A DNA stretch of 64,000 nucleotides, from the NCBI RefSeq assembly GCF_001598055.1, contig NZ_CP014844.1:3375642-3439641 (forward strand). Direction: 5' to 3'. Source of the stretch: Cupriavidus nantongensis (GTDB taxonomy: Bacteria; Pseudomonadota; Gammaproteobacteria; Burkholderiales; Burkholderiaceae). The notes beneath the pieces are model-generated. The model had not been told where the DNA came from. It ran no database searches and was given only the letters and a program-made list of their open reading frames with translations. Numbering within the stretch: the first letter of the stretch is position 1; every line of letters starts with the position of its first letter. The translations under genes and the position numbers were made by a program. Below, one piece after another: positions 61,428 to 64,000 of the stretch.

Positions 61428-63479
61428 CTACCCCTTGCGCAGGTAGGTCACCAGCCGGTCGATCACCGGCGCGTTGCGCGGCGTCAGCAGGCTGACCACG
61501 ATCGCGACCGCGAAGCCGGCCGGGACTCCGAAGGCGCCTGAGGCGATGGGGTCGACGCCGAACCAGCGGTTGCCGAAGATGCCGGTCATGCGCGTGAAGA
61601 AGGGGTAGTTGACGAAGATGTAGTACACCGCCACACCGAGTCCGGCGACCATGCCGGCGACGGCGCCGGCGGCGGTGGTGCGGCGCCAGAAGATGCCGAG
61701 GATCAGCACCGGGAAGAAGCTGGACGCCGCCAGCGAGAAGGCGGCGCCGACCAGGAACAGGATATTGCCGGGCCGCAGCGATGTGACGTACGAGGCGAAC
61801 AGCGCCACGGCCAGCAGCACAATCTTGGCGGTGGTGACGCGCCGCTGGTGGCTCGCCTGGCGGTCGACCATGTGATAGAAAACGTCGTGCGAGAGCGCGT
61901 TGGCGATGGTCAGCAGCAGGCCGTCGGCGGTCGACAGTGCGGCCGCCAGTGCGCCGGCGGCGATCAGCCCGGAGATGACGTACGGCAGGCCGGCGATTTC
62001 CGGGGCGGCGAGCACGATCATGTCGGGCTGCAGCAGGATCTCGGCCCATTGCACGATGCCGTCGCCGTTGACGTCGCGAATGCCGAACACCGGTGGATCG
62101 ACCTTGCGCCATTGCACCACCCACTGCGGCAGGTCGGCGTACGGGGTGCCGACCAGGTGCTCGAAGAACTCGTATTTCACCAGCGCGGCGAGCGTGGGTG
62201 CCGAGACATAAAGCAAGGCGATGCAGAACACCGCCCAGGCCACGGAGTTGCGCGTTTCCCTGACCGAGGGCGTGGTGTAGAGCCGCGTCAGGATGTGCGG
62301 CAGGCTGGCGGTGCCCACCATCAGGCAGAACACCAGCAGCACGAAATTGAGGCGCTTGGTCTTGCGCTCCTGCTCCGATGCCGCCGGATAAGGTTCGGTG
62401 GACGATATCGAATGGCGGCTGCGGGCCAGCGCCTCTTCGCGTTGCTGGTGCCACTGCTGCTGCGCGGCGGCGGCATCGCGCGGGAATTCCAGCCGTTCGC
62501 GCTCGAGCGCCTTGATCTCGCGCAGCGGCGCATTGCGGGCGCGCAGGTCCTGCAGGCGCGCGTCGAGCGCGTCGCGTTCCTGCGCGAAAGACTTGGGCAG
62601 CCGGGCGATGCGCTCCTGCAGCAGGATCGCCTGCTGCCGGTAGTAGTCGCGCACCGCCTGCTCGGCCGGTTCGCGCTCCAGCTGCCGTTCGCGCGCATCC
62701 AGCTGCGTCAGCAGCGTGCCGTAGCTCAGTTGCGGCAGCGGTTCCTGGTGGTGTTTCCACGCAATCATCGACACCGTGACCAGGAACGCCACGATCATCA
62801 TGATGTACTGCGCCACCTGCGTCCACGTGACCGCGCGCATGCCGCCCAGGAACGAGCAGACCAGGATGCCCGCCAGCCCGAAGAAGATGCCGACGGCAAA
62901 CTCGACGCCGATAAAACGCGTCACCACCAGCCCCACGCCCTGGATCTGCGCCACCAGGTAGACGAAGGAGCAAAGCGAGGCGGCCAGCACCGCGATCGCG
63001 CGCACCGGCAGGTTGCCGCCGGGCTTGCCGTTGCCGTAGCGCGCGGCGAGGAAATCGGGGATGGTATAGCCGCCGTACTTGCGCAGGTAGGGCGCCAGCA
63101 GGAAGGCCACCAGGCAATAGCCGCCGGTCCACCCCATCACATAGGCCAGCCCTTCGTAGCCCGAGGCAAACAGGATGCCGGCCAGGCCGATGAACGATGC
63201 CGCGCTCATCCAGTCGGCCGCAATCGCCATGCCGTTGAACATCGCCGGCACGCGCCGCGATGCGACGTAGTACTCGTTGAGGTCCGAGGTGCGGCAGATC
63301 AGCCCGATGCAGGCATAGATCGCGATGGTGATGAACAGGAAGACGTAGCCCAGCCACAGCGCATCGGCGTTGGAGCGCTCCAGCAATCCCATCATCCCCA
63401 CGAAGCCGAACAGCCCCAGCGTGAACAGGCCGTAGTAGAGCAGCAACCGTCGGCGAAAGCGCGACTGGGCTTCGGGCAT
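61428..63479 (-). CDS. Sodium:solute symporter (VC_2705-type, acetate-permease-like) with a charged insertion
   Basis: This 683-residue SSS-family transporter resembles the VC_2705 subgroup, proposed to carry acetate or other small organic acids with Na+. The first helices (DLNEYYVASRRVPAMFNGMA, WMSAASFIGLAG) and GALAAALSTADGLLLTIANALSHD are typical. A charged, helix-rich insertion of about 130 residues (about 245-375, with LDARERQLEREPAEQAV) separates two membrane segments. Residues 469-480 (DVNGDGIVQWAE) match a 12-residue EF-hand calcium loop. It lies beside an acetyl-CoA synthetase gene, which fits acetate uptake and activation. Confidence 0.85.
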   Translation of the reverse strand: MPEAQSRFRRRLLLYYGLFTLGLFGFVGMMGLLERSNADALWLGYVFLFITIAIYACIGLICRTSDLNEYYVASRRVPAMFNGMAIAADWMSAASFIGLAGILFASGYEGLAYVMGWTGGYCLVAFLLAPYLRKYGGYTIPDFLAARYGNGKPGGNLPVRAIAVLAASLCSFVYLVAQIQGVGLVVTRFIGVEFAVGIFFGLAGILVCSFLGGMRAVTWTQVAQYIMMIVAFLVTVSMIAWKHHQEPLPQLSYGTLLTQLDARERQLEREPAEQAVRDYYRQQAILLQERIARLPKSFAQERDALDARLQDLRARNAPLREIKALERERLEFPRDAAAAQQQWHQQREEALARSRHSISSTEPYPAASEQERKTKRLNFVLLVFCLMVGTASLPHILTRLYTTPSVRETRNSVAWAVFCIALLYVSAPTLAALVKYEFFEHLVGTPYADLPQWVVQWRKVDPPVFGIRDVNGDGIVQWAEILLQPDMIVLAAPEIAGLPYVISGLIAAGALAAALSTADGLLLTIANALSHDVFYHMVDRQASHQRRVTTAKIVLLAVALFASYVTSLRPGNILFLVGAAFSLAASSFFPVLILGIFWRRTTAAGAVAGMVAGLGVAVYYIFVNYPFFTRMTGIFGNRWFGVDPIASGAFGVPAGFAVAIVVSLLTPRNAPVIDRLVTYLRKG

Positions 63480-63517
63480 GAGGGGACAGTCCGTGTCGGT
63501 GGGAAGCTATCGTAACA

Positions 63518-63551
63518 AACCCGCCGGCGCGCGGGTGCGCGGCGGCGGGTT
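63518..63551 (-). terminator. Likely terminator of acs
   Basis: AACCCGCCG (63518-63526) and CGGCGGGTT (63543-63551) form a 9-bp stem around a GC-rich loop. On the minus strand it is followed by TGTTACG, so the U-tract is weak. Confidence 0.5.
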
Positions 63552-63587
63552 CAGGGCTCGGCTCCGGCGTGCCGGATCACCGGCGGA

Positions 63588-64000
<413 letters not shown>

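Overview
The window is GC-rich chromosomal DNA with dense, mostly long genes and several operons joined by ATGA overlaps. Gene content and order (rlmE-ftsH-folP-glmM beside a pst-pho-ppk block, and carA-leuE-carB-greA-yhbY) point to a betaproteobacterium of the Burkholderiaceae, most like Cupriavidus or Ralstonia. This assignment is an inference from gene order and protein resemblance; no database search was run. No insertion sequence, prophage, integrase, CRISPR array or rRNA operon was seen, and the two tRNA genes have no integration remnants beside them.

Region 1 (1-11 kb) handles phosphate and polyphosphate: ppx and ppk are divergent, and ppk converges on phoR. The other strand carries pstS-pstC-pstA-pstB-phoU-phoB-phoR. 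Pho boxes (7-4-7 direct repeats) can be read before ppk and, twice, before pstS, so uptake, signalling and polyP synthesis probably answer to the PhoB encoded here. Region 2 (11-24 kb) is housekeeping: glmM, folP, ftsH, rlmE, yhbY, a DUF4149 membrane protein, greA, and carB/carA with a LeuE-type exporter between them. carA has a near-consensus promoter and a leader of about 220 nt.

Region 3 (24-34 kb) is a catabolic operon for 2-aminobenzoate (anthranilate) through CoA thioesters. It holds a fused flavin monooxygenase/reductase, an SDR, an enoyl-CoA hydratase, an acyl-CoA dehydrogenase, a 2-aminobenzoate-CoA ligase, a hot-dog thioesterase and a RidA-family protein. prpE lies upstream. Region 4 (34-41 kb) has mltD, gloB, a methyltransferase, rnhA, dnaQ, tRNA-Val(CAC) and a membrane diguanylate cyclase.

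Region 5 (41-54 kb) is a complete glycerol locus: the ABC importer glpSTPQUV, the repressor glpR, and glpK-glpD, with purU and a Nudix gene in between. The two importer ATPases have complementary defects: GlpS keeps LSGGQ but lacks the switch histidine, while GlpT keeps the histidine but has LAADA in place of LSGGQ. A GlpS-GlpT dimer would therefore have one consensus and one degenerate ATP site. A perfect 7-6-7 palindrome between glpS and glpR is the likely GlpR operator.

Region 6 (54-64 kb) has a MliC-like and an LprI-like lysozyme inhibitor around several small unknown genes, a CopD-like membrane protein, a complete yfiR-yfiN-yfiB c-di-GMP module, a D-amino-acid aminotransferase, an acetyltransferase, tRNA-Ser(GGA), a sodium:solute symporter with a long charged insertion and an EF-hand-like loop, and the 3' end of an acetyl-CoA synthetase gene cut by the window edge.
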